In this document: piece by piece, positions 1 to 8,877 of the stretch | Layout of the letters: every line of letters starts with the position of its first letter | Position numbering within the stretch: the stretch's first letter is position 1 | NCBI RefSeq assembly: GCF_013307245.1 | Contig: NZ_CP028941.1 | Span: 434,001 to 498,000 of the forward strand | Direction of reading: 5' to 3' | DNA from: Polynucleobacter antarcticus | Lineage (GTDB): Bacteria; Pseudomonadota; Gammaproteobacteria; Burkholderiales; Burkholderiaceae | DNA length: 64,000 nucleotides | Position numbers and translations under genes: made by a program | Notes under the pieces: generated by a model | Seen by the model: the letters and a program-made list of their open reading frames with translations, nothing else | Databases searched by the model: none | Told to the model about the DNA's origin: nothing

Positions 1-2
1 TT

Positions 3-389
3 CAGCATCTGATAGGTCACAGCACCGTGTTCTGGTTTGGGGTATTGGGAGCTTGTGTTGCTACCTGGTTTACTTTTTTACCTTCTTTTTTCTTAGTATT
101 AGTTGGAGGGCCGCTGATTGAGTCCACTCATGGCAAGCTAGGCTTTACCGCGCCTCTCACGGCCATCTCTGCTGCAGTCGTTGGAGTGATAGCCAACTTG
201 GGCCTATTTTTTGCTTATCACGTCTTTATTCCGAGTGGCTTAGGCGGCTCCATTTCTTGGATTTCTATTGTAATCTGCCTATTTGCAGGTCTCGCCCTGT
301 TTAAATTTAATAAAGGCACTATTACGGTCCTAATGGGCTCCGCTGTGGCAGGCCTTCTCAGCTATCTCTTGAGCAGTTTATTAATCTAA
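3..389 (+). CDS. Chromate transporter ChrA, C-terminal part (cut by window edge)
   Basis: This is the C-terminal ~128 residues of an inner-membrane CHR-family (chromate ion) transporter. The frame is open back to base 3 without a stop, so the gene starts before the window; an internal GTG at 27 is not needed as a start. The visible part has about four to five hydrophobic segments. It carries the family-like stretch VATWFTFLPSFFLVLVGGP followed by an AAVVGVIANLG helix, typical of the end of a CHR domain. Members exchange chromate or sulfate-like oxyanions, but substrate cannot be read from this piece. The next gene starts 52 bp downstream on the same strand. Confidence 0.75.
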   Translation, partial: QHLIGHSTVFWFGVLGACVATWFTFLPSFFLVLVGGPLIESTHGKLGFTAPLTAISAAVVGVIANLGLFFAYHVFIPSGLGGSISWISIVICLFAGLALFKFNKGTITVLMGSAVAGLLSYLLSSLLI

Positions 390-428
390 GCATTGCTATA
401 ACAACGCCTTATTACACATTGACATTGG

Positions 429-444
429 CATAATAGAATTTATG
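429..444 (+). promoter_or_regulatory. Putative -10 of a leaderless or very short-leader promoter
   Basis: CATAAT at 429-434 ends 7 nt before the ATG at 442, and no purine-rich ribosome binding site precedes the ATG. Transcription from this hexamer would begin at or next to the start codon. A TTGACA at 419-424 lies too close to act as its -35, so the promoter call is weak. Confidence 0.3.
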
Positions 445-1329
445 CGAATCGAAACTCACACCATCACTCACCTCCAAGAATGGCTCGGCAAAACCGAGAC
501 TCTTCAAGATACCGTTACTGCTGCGCCAGTACGCGCCCTATCAGCTACCCTAGATCGAAATGATGCTGCGCCCAGATCGGGAAGCCTTTTACCTGAGCTG
601 TGGCATTGGCTCTATTTTTTACCGCATGCCCGTCAATCCGAAATTGGACCCGATGGCCACCCCAAGCGTGGTGGTTTTTTGCCACCGGTGCCCTTGCCCC
701 GTCGTATGTGGGCAGGCAGTCGTGTGCAGTGGCTTGCACCACTAACAGTTGGTGATGAGATCGAGCGCGTTTCGACTATTGAATCCGTAAGCCATAAAGC
801 AGGACGTACGGGTGACCTCATTTTTGTTTTAGTGAAACATGAAATTTCTAACTCAAGGGGTTTGGCAATCATTGAAGAGCATGACATTGTCTATCGTGAT
901 GCGCCTGGGCCAGACGATAAACCAGTAGCACCTAGTGTGGCAGCTACTGCGGCGCCAACAGATGCACAGTGGTCCAAAGTCATTACACCGGATGATGTTT
1001 TGCTATTTCGTTACTCCGCCTTAACTTTTAATGGTCATCGCATTCATTACGATCGTCAATATGTCACTAAAGTAGAAGGCTACCCAGGTTTAATTGTTCA
1101 TGGGCCTTTGATCGCAACGCTTTTAGTGGATCTAGTACGTCAAAGCATTCCAGACTGCACTCTGAAGTATTTTGAGTTCAGAGCAATTCGCCCGACTTTT
1201 GATATTCATCCGTTTAAAGTCAATGCGAAGCCAGATCTTGAAAAAGATCCTTCTGGAAAAACCATTTCTATTTGGGCGCAAGATCACGAAGGCTTGCTCA
1301 CTATGCAAGCTACTGCAGTATTAAACTGA
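442..1329 (+). CDS. MaoC/HTD2-type acyl-CoA hydratase (itaconyl-/mesaconyl-C4-CoA hydratase-like)
   Basis: A 295-residue double-hotdog hydratase, the usual length for mesaconyl-C4-CoA and itaconyl-CoA hydratases. The hydratase motif lies in the second hotdog, at about residues 191-221: FNGHRIHYD followed by EGYPGLIVHGPL. These enzymes add water to the double bond of a C5-dicarboxylyl-CoA to give citramalyl-CoA (3-methylmalyl-CoA). The gene leads a same-strand run with an MmgE/PrpD protein, a CitE-like lyase and a Bug binding protein, which supports a C5-dicarboxylate route. No CoA-transferase is visible, so the exact substrate is inferred. Other members of the family act on other acyl-CoAs. 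Confidence 0.8.
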   Translation: MRIETHTITHLQEWLGKTETLQDTVTAAPVRALSATLDRNDAAPRSGSLLPELWHWLYFLPHARQSEIGPDGHPKRGGFLPPVPLPRRMWAGSRVQWLAPLTVGDEIERVSTIESVSHKAGRTGDLIFVLVKHEISNSRGLAIIEEHDIVYRDAPGPDDKPVAPSVAATAAPTDAQWSKVITPDDVLLFRYSALTFNGHRIHYDRQYVTKVEGYPGLIVHGPLIATLLVDLVRQSIPDCTLKYFEFRAIRPTFDIHPFKVNAKPDLEKDPSGKTISIWAQDHEGLLTMQATAVLN

Positions 1330-1364
1330 CTTTATTAATCACCGCTTCACAAGATTGAATTAAT

Positions 1365-2741
1365 ATGCCTACCTCCCATTTATCTAAAGAACTTGCTACC
1401 TTCGCATCTCAATTAACAATTGAAGATATTCCAAAGGCGGTAATTGATCGCGCAGAAGACTTATTGGTGGATTGGTTTGGTTCTGCAATTGCAGGCAAAG
1501 GTGCGCGCCCTGTAGAAATCATGACGCAATTTGCCCAGCAGATGGGTGGCTTTAGCACTGATCACCTTGGCTCTGCTGAGATTCTGATTCATCGCACTAG
1601 CTCTAGCCCTTTTTTAGCAGCACTAGCAAATGCAGCCGCTTCACACGTTGCTGAGCAAGATGATGTGCACAATGGCTCGGTCTTTCATCCAGCGACAGTA
1701 GTGTTCCCAGCCGCACTTGCAACAGCGCAGACGATCGGCGCTTCAGGAGAAGATTTTTTAGTGGCCGCCATCGCTGGCTATGAAGTCGGTATTCGGGTAG
1801 GAGAATTTTTAGGTCGCTCTCATTACAAAACCTTTCATACCACTGGTACTGCAGGCACCCTTGCTGCTGCTGCGGCTGTTGGTCATCTACTCAAACTCAA
1901 TCCCGATCAAATGCTCCATGCTTTTGGTTCAGCAGGAACACAGTCTGCTGGTCTTTGGGAATTCTTACGCGATGCGGCAGACTCTAAGCAGTTACATACT
2001 GCACATGCTTCAGCAACTGGACTGATGTCCGCCTATTTGGCGCAAGCTGGCTTTACGGGTGCACAGCATATTTTGGAAGGTAAGCAAGGTTTAGCCGCAG
2101 GCATGTCTAGTGATGCCGATCCTAGTAAGCTGGTTGATCGATTAGGTAGTCGTTGGGCACTTGCTGAAACCAGCTTTAAGTACCATGCGTCCTGTCGTCA
2201 TACTCACCCTGCTGCAGATGCTTTGCTGCAGGTGATGCTCAAACATGATCTCAAACCAAGCGACATCGCTAAAGTAGAAACATTAGTACATCAAGGTGCT
2301 CTCGATGTGCTGGGGCCAGTAGTTGACCCCACAACCGTTCATCAATCGAAGTTCTCCATGGGTACTGTGCTCGCACTCGTTGCACATTATAAATTTGCTG
2401 GTCTTCAGGAGTTTGATCAACACTTTCGTGATGTAGAAGTCTGCGCTTTCCGTGATCAGGTCACGATGACTCTAGATCCGGAGGTAGATAGTGCTTATCC
2501 TCAACGCTGGATTGGCAAGGTAAAGGTACATCTAAAAGATGGCAGCGTATTGGAGGGTCGAGTAGATGAACCCAAAGGCGATCCTGGCAACACACTGAGC
2601 CGAACTGAGATTACGGACAAGGCTATGCGACTTGCCGCCTTTAGTGGTGGTGCGACCCCTGCTGAAATGACACTCGCTATCAATACCTTGTGGAATATCC
2701 GCAAGCAAGTCAAGATACAATTTTTGCTTTCTTCACACTAA
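1365..2741 (+). CDS. MmgE/PrpD family protein
   Basis: A 458-residue cytosolic protein of the MmgE/PrpD fold, which includes 2-methylcitrate dehydratase and cis-aconitate decarboxylase (IRG1/CadA). The N-terminal helical domain contains AEQDDVHNGSVFHPATVVFP, and the lid region contains KYHASCRHTHPAADALL, both characteristic. It lies 35 bp after the hydratase gene and directly before the CitE-like gene. Given these neighbours it may act on a C5/C6 di- or tricarboxylate, for instance by making or dehydrating itaconate or citramalate, but the family is functionally broad and specificity cannot be assigned from sequence. Confidence 0.85.
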   Translation: MPTSHLSKELATFASQLTIEDIPKAVIDRAEDLLVDWFGSAIAGKGARPVEIMTQFAQQMGGFSTDHLGSAEILIHRTSSSPFLAALANAAASHVAEQDDVHNGSVFHPATVVFPAALATAQTIGASGEDFLVAAIAGYEVGIRVGEFLGRSHYKTFHTTGTAGTLAAAAAVGHLLKLNPDQMLHAFGSAGTQSAGLWEFLRDAADSKQLHTAHASATGLMSAYLAQAGFTGAQHILEGKQGLAAGMSSDADPSKLVDRLGSRWALAETSFKYHASCRHTHPAADALLQVMLKHDLKPSDIAKVETLVHQGALDVLGPVVDPTTVHQSKFSMGTVLALVAHYKFAGLQEFDQHFRDVEVCAFRDQVTMTLDPEVDSAYPQRWIGKVKVHLKDGSVLEGRVDEPKGDPGNTLSRTEITDKAMRLAAFSGGATPAEMTLAINTLWNIRKQVKIQFLLSSH

Positions 2742-2761
2742 GACATCAGAACCCTTTGCAT

Positions 2762-3607
2762 ATGAACCCACTCGATACTCCCATTGGTTTTAGTAGTACC
2801 TTTTTATTTGTTCCAGGCGCGCGGCCAGAGCGTTTTGCCAAAGCCCTTGATAGCGACGCCGATGCGGTCATCATTGATCTAGAGGATGCTGTTGCACAAG
2901 AGGATAAAGAGATGGCACGCGGAGCAATTCGTAGTGCATGGCCCAGCTTTAGTGCTGAGCAAAAGCAACGCTTAATCATCCGCTCCAACTCACCGGGTAG
3001 TGCGTTTTATGCGGCAGATCTCATCTTGCTTCAAGAAATCGCAGCAGCTTGTGTTCTGATACCCAAAAGTGAATCACTAGACCAAATTAATGGTGTCGCA
3101 CAAATTTTGCCGAACACCGCCATCATTCCCATGATTGAAACAGCGCTGGGATTAGATCGCATTCATGAGATTGCGAATTCAGAGCAGGTGCTCCGCCTGG
3201 CTTTAGGTAACCTCGATTTGCAGGCCGACTTGGGTATGGCATGCGATCCCCAAGAAACAGAATTGCAAACAGCGTGTTTTCAGCTTGTACTTGCCTCCCG
3301 ATTGGCGCAAATTGCCCCTCCAATTACTGGAGTTACTACTTCAACTGATGATCTTGAGCGAATTTCTGGAGATGCACAGCGTGCAAAAAGAATGGGGTTC
3401 GGTGGCAAGCTCTGCATTCATCCAAAACAGATCGTGCCAGTGAAGACAGCGTTTCAGCCATCGGAGCTTGATATCTCTTGGGCACACCAAGTGATTGAGG
3501 CGGATGAGGTATCAAAAGGGGGCATAGCAAAACTGAATGGTCGAATGGTTGACCGGCCAGTTGTTTTATTGGCTCAACGCATTTTGGCGAGTGCTGGTAA
3601 ACCCTAG
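2762..3607 (+). CDS. CitE-like HpcH/HpaI-family CoA ester lyase (citramalyl-CoA lyase candidate)
   Basis: A TIM-barrel lyase of the citrate-lyase-beta family, 281 residues from the ATG at 2762. A longer frame opens at 2690 inside the preceding gene, but homology begins only at the SSTFLFVPGARPERF stretch, so 2762 is preferred. Family motifs are IDLEDAV, the metal-ligand regions IPMIETALG and LGNLDLQADLG, and the late GGKLCIHPKQI. Relatives cleave malyl-, citramalyl- or beta-methylmalyl-CoA to acetyl-CoA plus pyruvate or glyoxylate with Mg2+. Beside a C5-CoA hydratase, citramalyl-CoA is the best-fitting substrate (inference). Confidence 0.82.
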   Translation: MNPLDTPIGFSSTFLFVPGARPERFAKALDSDADAVIIDLEDAVAQEDKEMARGAIRSAWPSFSAEQKQRLIIRSNSPGSAFYAADLILLQEIAAACVLIPKSESLDQINGVAQILPNTAIIPMIETALGLDRIHEIANSEQVLRLALGNLDLQADLGMACDPQETELQTACFQLVLASRLAQIAPPITGVTTSTDDLERISGDAQRAKRMGFGGKLCIHPKQIVPVKTAFQPSELDISWAHQVIEADEVSKGGIAKLNGRMVDRPVVLLAQRILASAGKP

Positions 3608-3665
3608 GCGTTTCTCTATTGATTCATGGCAAAATCTTTACAGTATTAAATCAACGGAGATATGA

Positions 3666-4658
3666 ATGAAATTCAAAAAAACTTTATTCGCTGGAATTGC
3701 CGCTATTGTTGGCGCCAGCACATTATTAGGTAGCAATATTGCGTCCGCCCAAAAGGACTGGCCAACTAAGCCTATCGCATTGGTCGTACCATTTGCAGCT
3801 GGTGGCCCTACAGATACGATTGCACGTCTGATTGCTGTACCAATGGGTCAAGCATTAGGTCAAACCGTTGTAGTTGAAAACACGGCTGGCGCTGGTGGCA
3901 CGATTGCTTCTACCAAAGTAGCTCGCGCAGCACCCGATGGATATACGATTTATATTCACCACATGGGTATGGCAACTGCTCAGGCCTTGTACGATAAATT
4001 ACCGTACGACCCTATGAACAGCTTTGAATATATTGGCCAGGTTGCAGATGTACCAATGGTATTGCTCGGTAAAAAAGATCTGCCTGCTAATAACTTTAAA
4101 GAGTTAGAGGCTTACATCAAAGCAAACGGCTCTAAGGTCACCATGGCTAATGCAGGTCCTGGTGCAGTATCCCAACTTTGCGGTTTATTGTTTCAGAGTC
4201 GTATGGGCGTCAGACTCACCAATATTCCTTACAAGGGAACTGGTCCAGCGTTAACTGACCTCCTTGGTGGTCAAGTGGATCTCTTATGCGACCAAACAAC
4301 CCAAACCATTCCTTACATTAAAGATGGCCGTGTAAAAGCATTTGGTACAACTACTATGAAGCGCTTACCAGCGATTCCGAATGTACCGACATTAAACGAG
4401 CAAGGTCTTAAAGGCTTTGAAGTGAAGGTCTGGCATGGTGTATACGCACCAAAAGGTACGCCTCAACCTATCCTTGATAAGATCAATGCTGCTCTGAAAA
4501 AAGCCTTGAGCTCACCTGATGTTGTTAAGCGCTTACAAGATGCAAACATCGATATTGCACCGATGGCTAAGGTTTCCGCTAAAGGTCTTAAGGATCACCT
4601 AGAAAGTGAAATCAACGTTTGGGGTCCAGTAATTCGTAAAGCAAATATTCCAGATTAA
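3666..4658 (+). CDS. Bug/TctC-family tripartite tricarboxylate transporter substrate-binding protein
   Basis: A 330-residue periplasmic binding protein with a Sec signal peptide (MKFKKTLFAG... cut near ASAQ, about residue 29). The mature part starts with the family signature WPTKPIALVVPFAAGGPTD. ACGGAGA sits just upstream of ATG 3666 as a ribosome binding site; an overlapping ATG at 3662 is out of frame. It ends the hydratase/MmgE/CitE operon and probably captures the carboxylate those enzymes degrade. No TctA/TctB permease gene is next to it, so it is an orphan binding protein, as is common in Burkholderiales; it may share the TctBA encoded at 50.9-53 kb. Confidence 0.9.
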   Translation: MKFKKTLFAGIAAIVGASTLLGSNIASAQKDWPTKPIALVVPFAAGGPTDTIARLIAVPMGQALGQTVVVENTAGAGGTIASTKVARAAPDGYTIYIHHMGMATAQALYDKLPYDPMNSFEYIGQVADVPMVLLGKKDLPANNFKELEAYIKANGSKVTMANAGPGAVSQLCGLLFQSRMGVRLTNIPYKGTGPALTDLLGGQVDLLCDQTTQTIPYIKDGRVKAFGTTTMKRLPAIPNVPTLNEQGLKGFEVKVWHGVYAPKGTPQPILDKINAALKKALSSPDVVKRLQDANIDIAPMAKVSAKGLKDHLESEINVWGPVIRKANIPD

Positions 4659-4677
4659 TTTTGGAGTAGCACCCAAC

Positions 4678-4710
4678 AAAAAAGCCAGCGCTCTGCTGGC
4701 TTTTTTTGTT
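4678..4710. terminator. Rho-independent terminator, probably bidirectional
   Basis: A perfect 9-bp stem (4681-4689 with 4695-4703, arms AAAGCCAGC and GCTGGCTTT) with a 5-nt loop is followed by a T run and preceded by an A run. It lies 20 bp after the Bug gene and faces the convergent minus-strand operon. Confidence 0.9.
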
Positions 4711-4740
4711 TCCACAATGTAGTGATAGATTCTTGCTCCC

Positions 4741-4768
4741 TGCTCACCGCTCACTGCTCACTGCTCAC
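4741..4768. repeat. Four tandem copies of a 7-bp unit
   Basis: Four adjacent heptamers read TGCTCAC, CGCTCAC, TGCTCAC, TGCTCAC. They sit in the intergenic region between the terminator and the end of the minus-strand operon. It may be a slippage-prone microsatellite; no function is evident. Confidence 0.8.
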
Positions 4769-4789
4769 TATTTCTTTACACACCCATTA

Positions 4790-5410
4790 CTACCCCGCTC
4801 TAAAAAGATATCCTGATTGCGCCTTCTCGCGACGTTTTTGATAAATTCCTTGAGCGATTGCATACAGCGCCCAAATTGCTAAGAATGGATCTAGGAGGTA
4901 ATCCCATAAATTGGCAGACTCATGCCAATGCAAAGACCACGCAACAATCGCCAAAGAGATCATCCAAACCCCCTGTGTCCAGCCAGCCAGTCCACAGACT
5001 ATCGCAAATACAATCACTGAGGCATAGAAAGGCAGTGATCCATAACCCCAAACATAGGGATCAAACATCCCAAATCCTAATACCAAGGGATAGAACATCA
5101 CCGCAATCAAAGCGATAGCTACCTTAAATCCAAAAGGGCTTTTTCGATCGGGTGAAAGTAAAGTTACCCAAAGTAAAAGCATGGTGACAATACTGAGCTC
5201 ACCAGTAACCCCTCGTACATAAGCAGCCAAAGGTAATTCAATCGGCAGACCCAGCGGCCAGAAAAATACATTACCCAGGATCAGCAATAAGCCAATACGG
5301 ACTGGCGTAGGTAACTCAGCGTGGAATAACTTCTGTAAAAGGTAAATAATTAACACAGCGCAGGTTATAGACATCTCTACTACAGCAATGATCTGTAAAT
5401 AGGCATTCAT
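4790..5410 (-). CDS. Unknown multi-spanning membrane protein of a glycan operon
   Basis: A 206-residue hydrophobic protein with roughly six to seven predicted membrane helices and a short basic C-terminus. I do not recognise a family. Its start overlaps the stop of the preceding sialidase-fold gene by one base (TAATG), so it is probably translationally coupled and belongs to the same operon as the GT-C glycosyltransferase. The context suggests a role in making, exporting or modifying a surface sugar, but nothing in the sequence proves it. Confidence 0.7.
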   Translation of the reverse strand: MNAYLQIIAVVEMSITCAVLIIYLLQKLFHAELPTPVRIGLLLILGNVFFWPLGLPIELPLAAYVRGVTGELSIVTMLLLWVTLLSPDRKSPFGFKVAIALIAVMFYPLVLGFGMFDPYVWGYGSLPFYASVIVFAIVCGLAGWTQGVWMISLAIVAWSLHWHESANLWDYLLDPFLAIWALYAIAQGIYQKRREKAQSGYLFRAG

Positions 5411-6639
5411 TATTGCGCCTCCTGCAATCCACGTTGGGCCTGTTTAAACCATTCAGGAGAGAAATAGATATGACGAATTTTTTTTCTATCCCAGGTGTAA
5501 ACCAAGTGGGCATCTTTACCGTTTCCACTAGCCAGATAAGGATAAGAAAACTCCCGGTGCAGGCCATTTGTTAAAGATTGATCATCCTCGATAACTTGAA
5601 TAACTTTCCATCCAGATGCATCACCATTATTTATCATCATCACCAAACGATATCGGGCGGCTTCAATGTCATTCAATACCATTAAACGTTCGCCACTCTC
5701 CAAAGTTAAAGCAGCAACTGCTGCATTTGGATTGGGAATATCGAGATCTTGAGTAACGCTCCATGATTGACCGGCATTCTGCGTTTCACTCACAGGGATT
5801 TTCTTGGGCTGGCCACCTGGTCGTGTTTGGCGAAAGAAAGCACTCGCATCTTGAGCATTGCTGGGAAATACCACCGGCTGAATCGCATTTCTACCAGAGT
5901 TCATACGGCGCTTATCAATGACCTGATGTGCTTCTACCCTCAAGAATTCACCAAAGCGACCGATCCACTCATGATAGGCAGGTAAGCCTAAGCGACCATC
6001 TGCAAACTGTAAGGCAGGTGACTTCACTAAAGTACTCAGATTGATCAGCGGCGAGGTAATCAAGCGTGCAGGCTGACCCCAAGTTAAACCATCATCATCT
6101 GAAATCATGCTGGAGATTGAACTACCCGCCCAACCGCCAATCGAGACTGTGACAAAAAATAACTGCATACGACCATCTGCCATTCTGGCAGGAACAGGGT
6201 TACCTAATTTTTTAATATAGCGAGATAAGCCCTTCTGGGCAGCCACGCGATCTAGCACCACAGTAGGTGCACTCCACCTAGCAGACTGAGGGTCATAAAC
6301 AGAGGTATTAATCACAACATCTTGCGCACCCTCTCGGCTACCAGCAAACCAGAATGCTCGCATTGCCCCATCATTCAAAGCTATTAACGAAGCAGCATGG
6401 ACTGAAGCAGCGCCGGTGTCAGGCAGCCAATCCGATAGAAAAGTCAGTGGAATGGCTTTAGCTGTAGTCCTATTTTTTAAAGTGCTCTCAGAGAGTTTTT
6501 CTTGGGAGTCAGAATCAGTGGATGAGGGGGTTACTGTTATTGCAAATGGGGCCCAAACCGGGCGGCTATCAATATGTAAATAACCGAATACTGTTGCTAG
6601 CAATAAAACACAAAAAGCGATCACACGACTCATCGACAA
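5410..6639 (-). CDS. Sialidase-fold (BNR/Asp-box) exported protein
   Basis: A 409-residue protein with an N-terminal signal or anchor helix (about residues 4-21). A beta-propeller-like region follows. An Asp box, SDDDGLTW, lies at residues 180-187, and a degenerate second one near SETQNAGQSW. The sequence resembles the BNR-repeat exo-alpha-sialidase-like family, whose members hydrolyse or bind glycans in the periplasm or at the surface. Full sialidase activity should not be assumed, because arginine-triad residues cannot be confirmed here. It overlaps the upstream glycosyltransferase gene by 10 bp and the downstream membrane-protein gene by 1 bp, so the three form a tight operon. Confidence 0.75.
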   Translation of the reverse strand: MSMSRVIAFCVLLLATVFGYLHIDSRPVWAPFAITVTPSSTDSDSQEKLSESTLKNRTTAKAIPLTFLSDWLPDTGAASVHAASLIALNDGAMRAFWFAGSREGAQDVVINTSVYDPQSARWSAPTVVLDRVAAQKGLSRYIKKLGNPVPARMADGRMQLFFVTVSIGGWAGSSISSMISDDDGLTWGQPARLITSPLINLSTLVKSPALQFADGRLGLPAYHEWIGRFGEFLRVEAHQVIDKRRMNSGRNAIQPVVFPSNAQDASAFFRQTRPGGQPKKIPVSETQNAGQSWSVTQDLDIPNPNAAVAALTLESGERLMVLNDIEAARYRLVMMINNGDASGWKVIQVIEDDQSLTNGLHREFSYPYLASGNGKDAHLVYTWDRKKIRHIYFSPEWFKQAQRGLQEAQ

Positions 6640-8351
6640 GCATCCTTGGTAGCTAAGGGCAATGAAACTGTTGCCGGGGTAGTAATTAAATATTCATTCA
6701 CAAAAAGATGCTCACCAATGTTCCCCATGAGCATCGATTGAATTTGTGCATCTGTATGCCGAGCACTCATTTCCATCCGCTTGCCGAGTATCTTACAAGA
6801 GTCACACAGAATGGGCTCAACCCCTATAGGGACCTGAACAGCGACTAAGGGGTATGTGCTACTAAGGGGTCCAATATCTTGTGCCTCTTTAGAATCGTAG
6901 CCATGTAATATCGCCCCAGGCAATAACAGTCGGTACTCCTCATCTTTGGCACGATAGTCACACGGGACCCACATATCTTGAGCCCTGACCTGGTCAATTG
7001 TTGCTTGGTCATATCGACCCAAAGCACCCTCAAGAGGACTAAGACTGCTTGTCAGAGCGCAGTACGACAGAAAGCAGCCTGTGAGAGCTAGAGTCTTACA
7101 GTAATCTCGCTTGATGAGGCCCAGCAATATCAACAAGAGAGAACCTCCCATTAGGATCCAATGCCAGTAAGCGTATTCCCAGATACCAGGACGCCCTAAG
7201 AACTCGGACATTTGCAAGTTTGTACCAACCCAAGTGAGGGCACCGACCAATATCAACTGTAAAACTAAAGCAATGCGAAATCCCCATAAAGGCAAGCGAT
7301 CCCAATAGATTGCAATTAAGGCAGCAAAGGCGGGCATCACTGGCAATAGATAGCGGCCAGAACGCTGACTTGGCAAACTAAAGACCATAAAAAAGGCCAA
7401 AGCAAAAAGTAATAGCAAGCTCTCTTCTAGAGAAAGGAAGCGACGTTGACGCCAACATACCAACAATGCAGAAATCAATACGAAAAAGAATAGGCCGGCA
7501 TTAGCTAGACTCGTCAGCACCAGCATCCAAATACTGTCACCGCCTCGCACTAAATCTAATAAATAATTGGAGCTACGCGCCTCAAATTTTCCGACATTCT
7601 CACCTAATACAAATTCTTTCCAAACAGCCTCGGGAAATGGATCTAATAGGAACCACAGCCCAAAAATACCCAAAGCCATTACGGTAACGAGGATGACCTT
7701 ATACAAATCTTGGATGACAACTTTAGGAATACTCCACTCACGCCAGCGCCAATAGAACAAACCCAAGGCAAATGCTGCAGGGGCAATATAAGCAAATGAC
7801 TTAGCGAGTAAAGCCATTCCAAAACAAGCGCCTGCCAATAAGGGAAATAAGATCTTCGAATGAAAAGCAGCCTTCCCCCAATATAAAAGCGCAAAAAATG
7901 GCAAGCTTATCCAAAAGACTGCGGGCGGATCGGTCAGAAAAGGTCGGCCGTAACGATATGTTGCAAAAAAAGAGAGCCAGACTAAAGCTGCTAACAAACC
8001 CGTCTGCTTTCTTCCACTAAAACGACTAACCGCCAAAAATAAGAAAAAAGCTGTTAGCCCTGTGTACAGCACGCTGGGCCAACGTAAAGCGCTGAGCGTC
8101 CAATCACTACCCCAAGTGGTACTGGTAATGCCCTGCCAAAAAACTAAAGGAGGTTTGGTATTTTTAATACCGTCCATCTCCGATTGCAGTGGCAACCATT
8201 GACCTGCATCTGCAGTCATACGGACAATATGCATATAGGGATATTCATCTCCGTTCTTTGGAGCAAAACGGCTATCTAAACCATAAAGATAGGTAAATAC
8301 CCCTAGAAGTAGGATCAAAATTGCACTACGGTAGATAAAAGAGCCTCGCAT
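6630..8351 (-). CDS. GT-C (ArnT/PMT-like) membrane glycosyltransferase
   Basis: A 573-residue integral membrane protein with about ten or more hydrophobic segments. The first periplasmic loop carries the GT-C acidic motif GDEYPY (D35, E36), and NTKPPLVFW (KPPL at 66-69) is a hallmark of ArnT-like transferases. Such enzymes move a sugar from a polyprenyl-phosphate donor to lipid A, a protein or a glycan on the periplasmic side. It is first in the operon with the sialidase-fold protein. A TATAAA lies 8 nt before its ATG (8360-8365), with no ribosome binding site. Acceptor and donor are unknown. Confidence 0.82.
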   Translation of the reverse strand: MRGSFIYRSAILILLLGVFTYLYGLDSRFAPKNGDEYPYMHIVRMTADAGQWLPLQSEMDGIKNTKPPLVFWQGITSTTWGSDWTLSALRWPSVLYTGLTAFFLFLAVSRFSGRKQTGLLAALVWLSFFATYRYGRPFLTDPPAVFWISLPFFALLYWGKAAFHSKILFPLLAGACFGMALLAKSFAYIAPAAFALGLFYWRWREWSIPKVVIQDLYKVILVTVMALGIFGLWFLLDPFPEAVWKEFVLGENVGKFEARSSNYLLDLVRGGDSIWMLVLTSLANAGLFFFVLISALLVCWRQRRFLSLEESLLLLFALAFFMVFSLPSQRSGRYLLPVMPAFAALIAIYWDRLPLWGFRIALVLQLILVGALTWVGTNLQMSEFLGRPGIWEYAYWHWILMGGSLLLILLGLIKRDYCKTLALTGCFLSYCALTSSLSPLEGALGRYDQATIDQVRAQDMWVPCDYRAKDEEYRLLLPGAILHGYDSKEAQDIGPLSSTYPLVAVQVPIGVEPILCDSCKILGKRMEMSARHTDAQIQSMLMGNIGEHLFVNEYLITTPATVSLPLATKDACR

Positions 8352-8517
8352 GTCGATAGTTTATAGGTCTTAAGGGAAATCACTCAAATTGAGAATGGGG
8401 CTGCCTACTTTTTGTTCTGAGCTTATACAGAATCAATCTAGGTAAAACTACCATTTTGAATCACACCTGATTAAGATAGACTTAAGAAGTATTTCCCTTA
8501 CAACAGTCGTATGCAAG

Positions 8518-8868
8518 ATGGAGACCATTCCTATGCCAATGCAGTATTTAAAACCTATTTTTATGGCCAGTGCCCTCATCGGCCTAAGCCAATGGAGCAT
8601 CACAGCGTCTGCTCAAAATGCGGATGCGACCAAGCTGTATAACCGCAGCCTTGCAGCAACTTGCGCAAACTGCCATGGAACCAATGGTATAGGCGTTCCT
8701 GAGGCTGGCATGCCGCTCATCAACGGCTATAACAGCGAACAACTCTTGGCAAGCTTAAGAGCTTATAAATCTGGCGCACGTGAAGGCACCATCATGCCGC
8801 AATTAGCTAAAGGCTATACGGATGAGCAACTACAAACTATTGCCAATCAACTTGGCAAAAAACAATAA
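8518..8868 (+). CDS. Monohaem c-type cytochrome, FccA-like subunit
   Basis: A 116-residue exported class I cytochrome c. A Sec signal (about residues 1-32, cut near SAQ) precedes a single haem site, CANCH at 49-53; the likely axial Met lies in the IMPQLAKGY stretch. An in-frame ATG at 8533 is an alternative start. It lies 9 bp before an FccB-like flavoprotein, so it probably takes electrons from that subunit and passes them to the respiratory chain. With one haem and about 9 kDa mature mass it resembles the small cytochrome of green sulfur bacterial flavocytochrome c more than the dihaem Allochromatium form. Confidence 0.85.
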   Translation: METIPMPMQYLKPIFMASALIGLSQWSITASAQNADATKLYNRSLAATCANCHGTNGIGVPEAGMPLINGYNSEQLLASLRAYKSGAREGTIMPQLAKGYTDEQLQTIANQLGKKQ

Positions 8869-8877
8869 GGGGGCAGC

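Noticed and set aside
419-434. TTGACA plus CATAAT as a complete sigma-70 promoter before the hydratase gene
   Set aside because: The spacer is only 4 bp, so they cannot be the -35 and -10 of one promoter.
2690-2761. Upstream start for the CitE-like gene
   Set aside because: It would overlap the preceding gene by 52 bp, and the added residues do not resemble the family; the ATG at 2762 gives a normal N-terminus.
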